The notes below the pieces were generated by a model. The model searched no databases, was not told where the DNA came from, and worked only from the letters and a program-made list of their open reading frames with translations. A DNA stretch of 64,000 bases from Sphingobacterium prati. GTDB taxonomy: Bacteria > Bacteroidota > Bacteroidia > Sphingobacteriales > Sphingobacteriaceae. This document shows positions 52,916 to 61,404 of the stretch, one piece after another. How positions within the stretch are numbered: the first letter of the stretch is position 1; each line of letters opens with the position of its first letter. Location: assembly GCF_013167215.1 (NCBI RefSeq), contig NZ_JABJWY010000039.1, forward strand, positions 193,144-257,143, given 5' to 3'. The position numbers and the translations under genes were made by a program.

Positions 52916-54397
52916 ATGAGTAGTCCGGTTAGTGTAAATTTTTATTCAATTATTAAGATTGATCGTCGCAAGGAAGATGCTGTTTATATACAGATCGTGT
53001 ATCAATTTATCAATGCTGTTAAACGGAATTTGCTGGAAGATGGTGATCTTCTTCCGGGAAGCCGAAAGATCGCGACGGAATTGAAGGTGCACCGAAAAAC
53101 GGTCGTCGCTGCCTTGTCCGAGCTTCAGGAACAAGGCTGGGTGGAGATCCGGCCAAACAGGGGGACTTTTGTTAAGAACCCCGATCGTGTTGCGAACGCA
53201 GCTTCATCAATTGGAGCTTTTCGACAACCGCCGGATAAAGCCCCATACCATTTTAGGCGGGAATTGATCCTGGACACGCCCGTGTTTGAGATTCCGGAAA
53301 AATATTATTTTACGGATGGTACTCCCGATTACCGTATCATTGAGACCGAAGAGCTGGTCCGTTTTTACGCCGCCATGGTGAAGCGCAAAAAGAAGAGCGA
53401 TGAATTTCCGGCTACTGCCGATGGAAATCTTTTTTTTAGGGATCAATTGAGCTACTACCTCAACCTGACACGTGGGTTTCACCTCTCGCGAAACTTTTTG
53501 CTGCCCATTGCCAGCCGGGAGCAGATATTTTCTATTTTATCGCGCTTATTGATTCAAAGAGGAGATGTGGTGCTGGTGGAAAATCTAAGTTATTTTTTAC
53601 CGAATATGATCTTTAGCCAAGCCGGAGCCAAACTGAAAACAGTGCCGGTCGATGCGATGGGTATGAATATTGATTATATTGCAGATCAATTTAAACCTGG
53701 TGAGATCAGATGTGTATATATCAATACGAAATGCCAATATCCAACCACCGTAAGTCTTTCCGAAGAGAGAAAATTACGGCTGTTACAACTCGCTGAGCAG
53801 TATGATTTTATTGTGATCGAAGATGATGTCGATTTTGAGTGTTCATTGGTCAAGGATAAAAGTGAATCTCTTTTTCGTAAAAATGCCGGTCAGCACGTTA
53901 TTTACATAGGTACTTTTGGTCGTTTTTTGGATCCCGGTTTTCAGATGAATTTTTTGATTGCTCCACAAGATCTCTTGGAAGAAGGGAAAAAATACCTGAA
54001 TCTTTTTGGTAAACCCAATTTTATGATTGAAAAAACTTTAGGGGAAATTATCCATCAGGGTGATATCTTTCGTTATCAACGGAAGTTTCAAAAAATAGTT
54101 ACCGAACGAAAGGACTTATTTGCGCAATTGCTGGATAGCCATTTTGGAGATAAGGTCGCTTTTACGGTTCCCGTTTCGGGATTGGCCTTTTGGATTCCAT
54201 TTAATTCCAGTTTTTCACTGACTGCTTTGCAAGAAAAAGCAAGGGAAAAGGGGCTGTTGTTGCCTAGTAATTGCTTATACCAGAACCGAGCGGTTACAGC
54301 CTTACGTTTGGGTTTTGCCCATCTCGATGAGAAAGATATGAGCGACGCAATACATCTCCTACATAGCGCCTATCAGGAACTGTTTGGAACGATGTAG
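52916..54397 (+). CDS. MocR-type GntR/aminotransferase-fold regulator with degenerate PLP site
   Basis: 493 residues. N-terminal GntR winged helix (about 15-88: GDLLPGSRKIATELKVHRKTVVAALSELQEQGWVEI). The aminotransferase-fold effector domain covers about 125-490. Normally a lysine in GTFSKxLxPGxR holds PLP; here it is GTFGR(336)FLDPGFQ(343), so both the lysine and the phosphate-binding arginine are changed. The EDDYD motif is EDDV(305)D, losing the PLP-contacting tyrosine. The fold is otherwise complete, with LRLGFAHL near the end. It faces bioB across 142 bases, which suggests control of biotin genes. PLP binding by the usual route is unlikely; the ligand is unknown. Confidence 0.88.
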   Translation: MSSPVSVNFYSIIKIDRRKEDAVYIQIVYQFINAVKRNLLEDGDLLPGSRKIATELKVHRKTVVAALSELQEQGWVEIRPNRGTFVKNPDRVANAASSIGAFRQPPDKAPYHFRRELILDTPVFEIPEKYYFTDGTPDYRIIETEELVRFYAAMVKRKKKSDEFPATADGNLFFRDQLSYYLNLTRGFHLSRNFLLPIASREQIFSILSRLLIQRGDVVLVENLSYFLPNMIFSQAGAKLKTVPVDAMGMNIDYIADQFKPGEIRCVYINTKCQYPTTVSLSEERKLRLLQLAEQYDFIVIEDDVDFECSLVKDKSESLFRKNAGQHVIYIGTFGRFLDPGFQMNFLIAPQDLLEEGKKYLNLFGKPNFMIEKTLGEIIHQGDIFRYQRKFQKIVTERKDLFAQLLDSHFGDKVAFTVPVSGLAFWIPFNSSFSLTALQEKAREKGLLLPSNCLYQNRAVTALRLGFAHLDEKDMSDAIHLLHSAYQELFGTM

Positions 54398-54434
54398 TAC
54401 TTGTCCCTGTGCTGTGGAGGACGATGAAAGAATG

Positions 54435-54831
54435 TTAGGATTTGTCTGTCGAGAGGTTTTCGAAAAGTGGTTTTCCACTACCTAAAACAATCGGATGGAC
54501 AGAGATCCGATAAATATCAACAAGATTTGCCTTTATAAATGTTTTGATGAGGCTTGCGCCTCCATAAAGCCAGATGTCTTTTCCATCCTGTTGCTTTATC
54601 ACTGAAACTTGTTTCTGTATGTCGTCGCTGATAAAGATGGCCTGCGGATCCTGTTTAAGCTGATGGGAAAAAACAGTCCATAAAATATGCTGTCGATACC
54701 CGATAGAAACCGTTGAAGTCCATATCATCATCCATGATATACCAATCGATTTCGCCATTAGGGCCTTCAATAAATCCATCTAGCGTCATGGTTAGATCTA
54801 ATATAATATAATCTTTCTCATATAGCTACTG
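54435..54831 (-). pseudogene. Decayed dihydrofolate-reductase/RibD-C family gene
   Basis: Pieces of a DHFR-like (RibD C-terminal) protein lie in three frames. From ATG 54831: MRKIIL, then a shift at the AT repeat; LTMTLDGFIEGPNGEIDWYI with DDDMDFNG in a second frame; a shift at GGTTTC leads to FLSGIDSIFYG in a third; then about 35 codons appear deleted before VFSHQLKQDPQAIFISDD and DGKDIWLYGGASLI in another frame. The expected C-terminal 30-odd residues are also missing. Three or more lesions make this a true pseudogene. The 54435-54779 stretch is open but cannot encode a full enzyme. Confidence 0.85.
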
Positions 54832-55003
54832 TTTGAACATGTGTTTTTAACTATAATCTATCCTATCCTGTGCTTCGGATCTGGGCAGCTTATTGAATTA
54901 CGGTTGCTTATGTGTTAATAGGAATGAGTTAAATATAGCTAATTTATAAAAAGTAGGCAAACTTTGATTGTGTTTGACCAAGCTCAGAATTAAGAAAAAG
55001 AAA

Positions 55004-55030
55004 AAGCCCGGAAAGGAATCAACCGGGCTT
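55004..55030 (-). terminator. Terminator of mini-gene
   Basis: 8-bp GC-rich stem AAGCCCGG/CCGGGCTT with an 11-base loop; on the minus strand it is followed by TTTTTC. It lies 45 bases past the stop of the 31-codon gene. Confidence 0.85.
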
Positions 55031-55075
55031 AGAGATTATATAAGGGGAATAATACTTGCTTAAAAAAGTGAAGAC

Positions 55076-55171
55076 CTAGTCTTCATCGGTGATAATATCA
55101 TCACCATCTAACTCGAAACCTTCACCAAGAAAGGTATACTCTAGTTCGAACAATTCTGAATCTTTAATCAT
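55076..55171 (-). CDS. 31-residue acidic mini-protein
   Basis: ATG 55171 to TAG 55076-55078 encodes 31 residues, from MIKDSELFELEY through TFLGEGFELDG to the acidic end DDIITDED. Twelve are acidic and one is basic. The case for a real gene is the setting: a full promoter (TTG-N23-TAAATTTG) sits 24 bases upstream and a strong terminator 45 bases downstream, making a self-contained unit between two minus-strand genes. No signal peptide, cysteine or membrane helix. It does not match a family I know; no peptide-modification genes are near. It may be a regulatory or binding peptide, or a marker for an RNA whose function lies in the transcript. Confidence 0.6.
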   Translation of the reverse strand: MIKDSELFELEYTFLGEGFELDGDDIITDED

Positions 55172-55194
55172 TTTATTTCTTCTTTTTTGATATT

Positions 55195-55228
55195 CAAATT
55201 TATCATCTTTATTTAAGCTTATCGTCAA
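55195..55228 (-). promoter_or_regulatory. Promoter of mini-gene
   Basis: On the minus strand TTG (55226-55228), 23-base spacer, TAAATTTG (55195-55202), both matching the Bacteroidota consensus. Confidence 0.65.
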
Positions 55229-55259
55229 TATAACATGAAGTTTTTGTTAAAGCTGTCGG

Positions 55260-57230
55260 TTAGATTTTCTTCAGGGCAATATCCAGTTTCTGGGCTTGGA
55301 TGATCCGACTAAAAAACTCTTTTAGATCAAAATATTCTTCGGGTAGGAACAACGGTTTGTTAAATTGTGTTGCGGACTCAATAAGCAATACATTTGGATC
55401 TAAATTACTGACCTTAAAAATATAGCGGGCTGCACGTTCAGGTAAGGCCATACTCACATTTTTTAATTTTGTCTCTGGGGCGTATGTATATCCTTTTGGT
55501 AGTTTGATTTCCATATAGCTTTCCTCTTGGATCAAGGAACCAAAATCAATCGGGTAATTCCGTTCGGTCAAATTAAAAGGATTTTTGGTTGTTTTGCTGT
55601 CAATGTAAGGATTAAACGCGAGTTGGTCATTTTGTAAGCTAGCAAAATTTTCAATTTCGATTTCAAATTCTTCGGCTAGGGGTTTGTCTAATGAATCCCG
55701 ATTGGATACCTTAAAGCTGTTGATTTTGAATCGATTATTTTCCTCATCCCATTTTTCGTAAAATTCCTCTTCCGAATTGCTACCCTGTAGACGTTCACGC
55801 ATTCTAGAGGCCATATAGCCATTCCTAGAAGTAACCCATTTTCCTTTTAAAGTGCCATTTTCCATTAACTCACCAAAGAAGAAATTACTTTGGGAAGATG
55901 GAAGTTTTGATTCCAGTTTCACCCAATCAGACTCTCCGGTCAACGGAATCGAACGGCCTTGATAATTGACGCATTTTAGGGGAATGTTGCCAAAGGGTTC
56001 ATAGGGTGAGGTGGCGTCCAATAGATAGTATTCCTCACCGAGTTTTACCTGGGCGACAACGTGGTTGAATTCTGATATTGCTGGGGCATACAATCCGGCG
56101 TAACCATTGTCACGGGTTGACAAGATGATTGGGATAGCCTCTAATTGCGCATAACGTAGTGCATTGACCAATCCGAGATTGATGTCGGCACTGTTGCCAG
56201 TTCGTTTTTCAAGCGCATCCTTAATGTTTTTTGCATAAATGGAGTGTTTATTGTTCCATTTGATCCGTTTCTGGAAATAGGCATAAAGACGGGAAGCTTT
56301 TGTTATATCGTTATTCGCTCCTTGCAATACGGGCTCGATAAATTCCTTCAGGGTTCCTTTTCTTTTTACCTGACCGCCAAAACTTTCATCGGCAATCAAT
56401 TTTTCGCGTACATTTTCCCAAGTTAGGGAAAAGTCTTTTGTGGGCCCCATGGGGATACTATACCGTCCAAGCTCAAAAAATATAATTGACCGAAAATTTT
56501 TGGAAGATGTCATGTAGTCTTCGCTGTGGAAGGCGGGAACATTCTCCATGGTATAGGTCGTTTTGTCGCCCAGAATTTCACCAACTTCGCTATGTAGTCC
56601 GGTGTTATAATTTTCAGTTTTGCGGTCCTTGATCGGTATACCGCCTTTTAAATTGGTTTTATAATGACAGATTTCTGGGATACGTGTGACATATTCACTA
56701 TATAGTTTGGGAAGTTCCTCCTGAAATTCCCAGGAGTTGAGGTTGAAAATAAAGGGAGATTCTGTTTTATAGCGGTATTCAATAATTGTTCCTTCCTGCA
56801 CCTGTGGGATCGCAGCCTTAGTCAACGAGATGTTTTCCGAAGAGTTTTCGTTAAAGACATTTGCTTTTGTCATTTCAGTTTCGATCACTTTTTCTCCCTG
56901 TAGGTGGTAAGAAGCAGCTTTGATATCAGTGACAACTTCTCGATCATTTCCGCTTTTGTAAAGCGGAATTGTAAAATTTGCATAGTTGTAGCCTCCCTTG
57001 TTTAATATTTTAATCCGGACGTGCTTGACAAACTCGACAATGAGGCCAGTATGCGAGGTGTAGTTGACTTGCGCGGAGCCATATTCGCGAATGACAAATG
57101 CATTAGCGGCAGTATCCAACTTACTGATATCAATGGCGAAATCTTCTTTTTTTATTTTACCAAATGAAAAATCTTGAGCATGCGCCCAAAAACTGCCGAA
57201 AATAAGCAGACTGGTGAAAAAGCCTTTCAT
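55260..57230 (-). CDS. DUF3857/transglutaminase-like exported protein
   Basis: 656 residues with a signal peptide (about 1-18, ending FWAHAQ). DUF3857 (about 50-230; GLIVEFVKHVRIKILNKGGYNYAN, EGTIIEYRYKTESPF) is followed by a transglutaminase-like domain (about 280-400) and a C-terminal DUF3858-like beta domain. In the core the usual catalytic cysteine position in '...G.C.d.n.ll..llr..gi.a' reads TGNSADINLGLVNALRYAQLEA, so it has serine. The histidine (EFNHVVAQVKLGEEYYLLDAT) and aspartate are present. It may be an inactive, substrate-binding form. Transcribed in the same direction as the anti-sigma/sigma genes upstream but separated by 114 bases. Confidence 0.87.
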   Translation of the reverse strand: MKGFFTSLLIFGSFWAHAQDFSFGKIKKEDFAIDISKLDTAANAFVIREYGSAQVNYTSHTGLIVEFVKHVRIKILNKGGYNYANFTIPLYKSGNDREVVTDIKAASYHLQGEKVIETEMTKANVFNENSSENISLTKAAIPQVQEGTIIEYRYKTESPFIFNLNSWEFQEELPKLYSEYVTRIPEICHYKTNLKGGIPIKDRKTENYNTGLHSEVGEILGDKTTYTMENVPAFHSEDYMTSSKNFRSIIFFELGRYSIPMGPTKDFSLTWENVREKLIADESFGGQVKRKGTLKEFIEPVLQGANNDITKASRLYAYFQKRIKWNNKHSIYAKNIKDALEKRTGNSADINLGLVNALRYAQLEAIPIILSTRDNGYAGLYAPAISEFNHVVAQVKLGEEYYLLDATSPYEPFGNIPLKCVNYQGRSIPLTGESDWVKLESKLPSSQSNFFFGELMENGTLKGKWVTSRNGYMASRMRERLQGSNSEEEFYEKWDEENNRFKINSFKVSNRDSLDKPLAEEFEIEIENFASLQNDQLAFNPYIDSKTTKNPFNLTERNYPIDFGSLIQEESYMEIKLPKGYTYAPETKLKNVSMALPERAARYIFKVSNLDPNVLLIESATQFNKPLFLPEEYFDLKEFFSRIIQAQKLDIALKKI

Positions 57231-57344
57231 AAAAAGTCACTATATGGTTAAGAATTTATAATGCTAATGTATGAAATAATCTTAAATTTTATAAGTTAAA
57301 AAAATAAGATTAAGCTGTTGCTGTATAGGATTTACTTGTATATT

Positions 57345-58604
57345 TTAATAGGTAAAGTCGAAGGTCAGTGTTACATATCTGTTGTCTTCACCTTTCCATT
57401 TTGGTCCCGAAAGTAAAATCTCTTTGGCTCGGTTGTCCAAATAGTCATTCGCACGCTGTAAAATATTGATATTGGATGGAAATCCATCTTTATCAATATA
57501 GAAATTTAAACGTACGGTACCTTCATATCGACTGTTGGCTGTTTTTTTCTTGACGTAATTGTTAAATGATTTCCAACCCCAAATAGGTTCTGCGCTCTTT
57601 ATTTTCCGGGAGGACATGGTTGTAACTACCACTTCCTCAAGTGTGGCATTGGATGGTTGTAATTTTACATTCAAGTTTTTGTTTCGGCGCATATTTAATG
57701 CAACGGTATTATAACCCACAGCCATAATATCAACCAGTGAGTCCACTGTACTTGGCTGAATGGTTGCCTTCCCTTGTACATCGGTATTTGTGGTCAGCTT
57801 ACTATTGGGTTGCATAATGGTGACACCCGATATGGGCAGACCTGTTTCTTTATCCCGTACGGTTACCTGCAAGGGAGTTCCGCTCATCTGTGGTGTTAGA
57901 TTGATTCCAGCTACACGGCCGGCAAGGGTATTGAGCTGGTCGCCTCTGATCATAACATTACTTCCTGTAATACTCTGTTTTGCTTTTGGAGCGTAACCAT
58001 ATACAACTGCACTGTCCATCAATTTTGAGTCGCCAAAGGACCTTTCCGATTGAATACCCCTCTTCATTTCAACTGGGGCTAGTCGCAGAGATGGATCCTT
58101 TAGAGATGGGGTCGTCTCCTCCTCTAAACGATTGCGCACAACCGTGGGTTTACTGTTATCTGCCAAGTGAGGACTGTCCTGCTCTTTGCTATTGGGTTGA
58201 ATATCAGCCGAAGCTACAGTATCATTTTGAGGTGCCGATTTTGATGAGGGGATATCAGTCGGAAGCGCAACATCTGCAGTTCGGTTTGCCTCAGCAGTAT
58301 TTTTCTCTTGTTGGAAATATAGGATACCAGCACCTAAAACAGCAACTACGGTTGCAGCAATGATCAATCGCCTCCAGTCAAAGACTTTTATTTTTGCTTC
58401 TTTTTTTTCTTCGACACGTTGTGCAATACGGACATTGAGTTGGGAAGGAACAGTGCCGTTCTGATCCATTTCTATACCCATAAGAATATCTGCCAACATA
58501 GGATCACGCTGGGCCTCACGCTCAATGGCGTACATCTCTTTAGGTGAGAGCTGACCGCTGAGGTATTTTTTTAAGTATGCTATGTCGTAATTACTGTCGC
58601 TCAT
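57345..58604 (-). CDS. Membrane anti-sigma-like / TonB-C hybrid protein
   Basis: 419 residues. Cytoplasmic N-terminus (1-75: YLKKYLSGQLSPKEMYAIEREAQ, an anti-sigma-like helical segment) and one membrane helix (79-97). A low-complexity periplasmic linker (about 100-195) leads to a SusC-plug-like patch (YGYAPKAKQSITGSNVMIRG, then TLAGRVAGINL, 202-236). A carboxypeptidase-regulatory-like domain (245-318), LEEVVV (322-327) and a TonB C-terminal domain (about 340-419, EGTVRLNFYIDKDGFPSN) follow. It overlaps the ECF sigma gene by 14 bases, so its first job is probably to bind that factor. The TonB domain suggests contact with an outer-membrane receptor. Confidence 0.82.
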   Translation of the reverse strand: MSDSNYDIAYLKKYLSGQLSPKEMYAIEREAQRDPMLADILMGIEMDQNGTVPSQLNVRIAQRVEEKKEAKIKVFDWRRLIIAATVVAVLGAGILYFQQEKNTAEANRTADVALPTDIPSSKSAPQNDTVASADIQPNSKEQDSPHLADNSKPTVVRNRLEEETTPSLKDPSLRLAPVEMKRGIQSERSFGDSKLMDSAVVYGYAPKAKQSITGSNVMIRGDQLNTLAGRVAGINLTPQMSGTPLQVTVRDKETGLPISGVTIMQPNSKLTTNTDVQGKATIQPSTVDSLVDIMAVGYNTVALNMRRNKNLNVKLQPSNATLEEVVVTTMSSRKIKSAEPIWGWKSFNNYVKKKTANSRYEGTVRLNFYIDKDGFPSNINILQRANDYLDNRAKEILLSGPKWKGEDNRYVTLTFDFTY

Positions 58605-59169
58605 TCCAAGCCTCCATGCAATTTTTTAAATTCCGTTTCCCATTTTGGATATAACTTTTTACTTCATTTAAGCTATATCCTGTCGAGTCGCTGATCTCTT
58701 TGTAACATTTTTCTTCCAGAAAAAAGAGTCTGACAGACTGTTGCTGCTTATCGGGTAACTTTTCCAGACAGCCTTCCATGGCTGTCAATTGTTCCTCTTT
58801 TTCATCGTGATGTTCATACTGATGCAGATCTTCGGGATATTTCACAAATTCATCCAAAGAAATTTGTGATTTGTTCTTTTGTGACCGTAAGTACATCAAG
58901 CAATGGTTTTTGCTCAACACATAGAGCCATCTCGGAAAGTCTTTGATTTCTTGCTTATTAACTTTGTAGATGAGCTCCTCAAAAATATTCATTACAGCAT
59001 CTTTGCTCAGTTCTGGATCCTGAAGATAGCGTAAGCAGACATAATATACCATTTCGGTATGTCGTTGATAGAGGTTCCCCAATACCTTGAGATCTGTTGT
59101 CTCCTGATATTGTTGCAAGAGTTCATGGTCTTGCGTTGAATCCTTTTTTGACGACTTGAATGCGAGCAT
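58591..59169 (-). CDS. ECF-type RNA polymerase sigma factor
   Basis: 192 residues. Region 2: YYVCLRYLQDPELSKDAVMNIFEELI and FPRWLYVLSKNHCLMYLR. Region 4: LPDKQQQSVRLFFLEEKCYKEISDSTGYSLNEVKSYIQNGKRNLK, a helix-turn-helix. The last 14 bases overlap the anti-sigma/TonB hybrid gene. Divergent from the VWA gene across a short, AT-rich gap (59170-59248), so the sigma factor may control that gene. It differs clearly from the other ECF gene at 33991. Confidence 0.9.
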   Translation of the reverse strand: MLAFKSSKKDSTQDHELLQQYQETTDLKVLGNLYQRHTEMVYYVCLRYLQDPELSKDAVMNIFEELIYKVNKQEIKDFPRWLYVLSKNHCLMYLRSQKNKSQISLDEFVKYPEDLHQYEHHDEKEEQLTAMEGCLEKLPDKQQQSVRLFFLEEKCYKEISDSTGYSLNEVKSYIQNGKRNLKNCMEAWNERQ

Positions 59170-59248
59170 TTTATTTGTTAAAAATATTTTTTTTTTCTGG
59201 TTTATGGAAATTTAATATTTGCCGCATCCCTTGACAAAATTTGAGGAT

Positions 59249-61114
59249 ATGAGAACAATACTTTTTTTAATGGGCATGCTGCTATCGATTGGTGGTTATG
59301 CTGGCCACAAATATGAGCTGAAAGGGAAAGTGACCGATGCAACGACCAAATTGGCGTTAAGTGGCGTGGTAGTAACGAATCTGCAAACGAACGAACGCAA
59401 ATCCACCGATCGTGAAGGGAATTATCAAATCCAAGTGGATGCGGAAAACACGACTTTGGAGTTTAGCTATCTAGGCTATATGAAACAGCGTATCCAGGCA
59501 AAGGGGAAAACGAGGGTCAATGTAGCTATGGTACAGGATAACCGTACACTGGAAGAAGTGGTAGTTAGGGGGTACGCTCCCCAAGCCAAGACGAGCGTTG
59601 TCGGTTCGGCACAGGTGGTCGCAGCATTGTCTGGACAGGCTACGAATTTAAAAGTAAGGAGAATGGTGTATGTACCAAATCAAAATCAGGAATCCTATCA
59701 AAAAATCAAAGAAAATAAGTTTATCAATCCACTAAAGGAACCCTTGTCAACATTTGCTGTGGATGTGGATGCCGCCTCATACAGCAATGTCCGTCGGTTT
59801 ATCGATGCGGGCAGTTTGCCTGATAAAGATGCTGTACGTGTTGAGGAGATGATCAACTATTTTCAGTATCAGGTTGAAGGACCAAAGCATGGCGAACCGG
59901 TAAATATCTTGACCGAACTGACCAAGGCACCGTGGAACGATGCCCATCAATTGATGCGGGTGACGTTAAAAGCCAAAGATATCCCGACGGACAAACTCAA
60001 AGCCTCTAACTTGGTTTTTTTGATCGATGTCTCAGGATCGATGATGGGGCCTGGACGATTACCTTTGGTGAAATCTTCTCTGAAAATGTTGGTGGATCAG
60101 TTGCGTGACATCGACCGTGTCGCTATTGTAACCTATGCAGGTTCGGCCGGAGTGAAATTAGAGAGTACAAGTGGAAGTCAGAAAATGAAAATCAAAACGG
60201 CCATAGATGAACTGGAGGCCGGAGGAAGTACGGCCGGCGCTGCAGGAATCAAAAAAGCCTATGAAATTGCCCGCCAAAATTTGATCAAGGGTGGAAACAA
60301 TCGAATTATTCTGACTAGTGACGGCGATTTCAACGTAGGGGAGAGTAGCGATGAATCCATGGAGGAGTTGATTGGTAAAGAAAGCAAATCGGGGGTTTTT
60401 CTGACCGTGCTCGGTTATGGTATGGGGAATTTGAAAGATAGTAAGATGGAGACCTTGGCCGATAAAGGACATGGTAACTATGCTTATATTGATAATATTT
60501 CAGAAGCTAGAAAAGCCATGGTCACGGAATTTGGTGGCACCTTATTTACCGTAGCCAAAGATGTCAAGATTCAGGTAGAGTTTAATCCGAATTATGTTCA
60601 GGCCTATCGCCTGGTCGGTTATGAAAATCGCCTGCTTGAAGCGGAAGATTTCAACAACGATCAAAAGATGGGCGGCGATATGGGGGTAGGTCATGTCGTT
60701 ACGGCGCTATATGAAATCGTTCCTGTCGGTGTCAACTCGACAATGGTCGGAACAGTTGATCCGTTGAAATACCAGAGAAATTCGACGAAATACATCGAGG
60801 TCAGGGGGAATGGAGAATTGGCGACAGTGAAATTCCGTTACAAAGAGCCTGATGGCGAAAAAAGTAAATTGCAACAACAGGTTGTACAGGCTAAGGTTGC
60901 TGATTTGAATAAGGTCAGTGAAGATTTACTTTTTGCGACGGCGGTGGCTGAACTAGGTTTATTACTTCGAGACTCGGATTTTAAACAACAGGCTAATTTT
61001 GACAGTTTGATCGCACGCGCTAAAGCAGCCAAGGGGGTGGATAATGAAGGCTATCGCGCTGAATTTATCCGGATGGCTGAAAATGCGCGGGATTTATCGA
61101 AAACTAGGCTGTAG
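59249..61114 (+). CDS. Exported VWA protein (YfbK-like) with SusC-like N-terminus
   Basis: 621 residues from ATG 59249 (MRTILFLMGMLLSIGGYAG), a signal peptide. A carboxypeptidase-regulatory-like domain (about 21-95) is followed by LEEVVVRGYAPQAKTSVVGSA (101-121), which resembles a SusC-type receptor N-terminus and is shared with the anti-sigma hybrid. A VWA N-terminal domain (about 150-245: FINPLKEPLSTFAVDVDAASY) comes next, then a VWA domain (about 254-440) with MIDAS residues D260, S262, S264 in FLIDVSGSMM and the aspartate of LTSDGDFN. A YfbK-type C-terminal domain (DUF3520) ends it. The frame upstream to 59219 would add 10 residues before the signal and is not used. Confidence 0.87.
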   Translation: MRTILFLMGMLLSIGGYAGHKYELKGKVTDATTKLALSGVVVTNLQTNERKSTDREGNYQIQVDAENTTLEFSYLGYMKQRIQAKGKTRVNVAMVQDNRTLEEVVVRGYAPQAKTSVVGSAQVVAALSGQATNLKVRRMVYVPNQNQESYQKIKENKFINPLKEPLSTFAVDVDAASYSNVRRFIDAGSLPDKDAVRVEEMINYFQYQVEGPKHGEPVNILTELTKAPWNDAHQLMRVTLKAKDIPTDKLKASNLVFLIDVSGSMMGPGRLPLVKSSLKMLVDQLRDIDRVAIVTYAGSAGVKLESTSGSQKMKIKTAIDELEAGGSTAGAAGIKKAYEIARQNLIKGGNNRIILTSDGDFNVGESSDESMEELIGKESKSGVFLTVLGYGMGNLKDSKMETLADKGHGNYAYIDNISEARKAMVTEFGGTLFTVAKDVKIQVEFNPNYVQAYRLVGYENRLLEAEDFNNDQKMGGDMGVGHVVTALYEIVPVGVNSTMVGTVDPLKYQRNSTKYIEVRGNGELATVKFRYKEPDGEKSKLQQQVVQAKVADLNKVSEDLLFATAVAELGLLLRDSDFKQQANFDSLIARAKAAKGVDNEGYRAEFIRMAENARDLSKTRL

Positions 61115-61404
61115 CTGATTTTTCCTATTTAGTGCGGTAGAATAAATTGGTGAAGTAAAATAGACGGAAAAAAGGGTTCGGGAAGTTGATCGACAGATTA
61201 CTGGCCTGGCCTTTTTTCGATTTAAGAGGTAGCGGAGGGAGATCGTTGTCGATTTGCAACACCTGGCGATTTGATAGTAGACTTTTAGAAAAAAGACAAA
61301 TGAAAATCCTAAATAAATAGATATTTTTAGGGGCAAATTATTACTTGTGTATTTGACTGAATGCAACACAGGTTATAAGGGGTAGATAAATAACACAATT
61401 TCGA
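61115..61404. other. Gap between VWA gene and small exported-protein gene
   Basis: 290 bases, AT-rich, holding no convincing ORF, hairpin terminator or full TAnnTTTG element. Confidence 0.4.

Noticed and set aside
61094..61369. Minus-strand 91-codon frame downstream of the VWA gene
   Set aside because: Basic, low-quality sequence with no family or promoter; overlaps the VWA 3' end.
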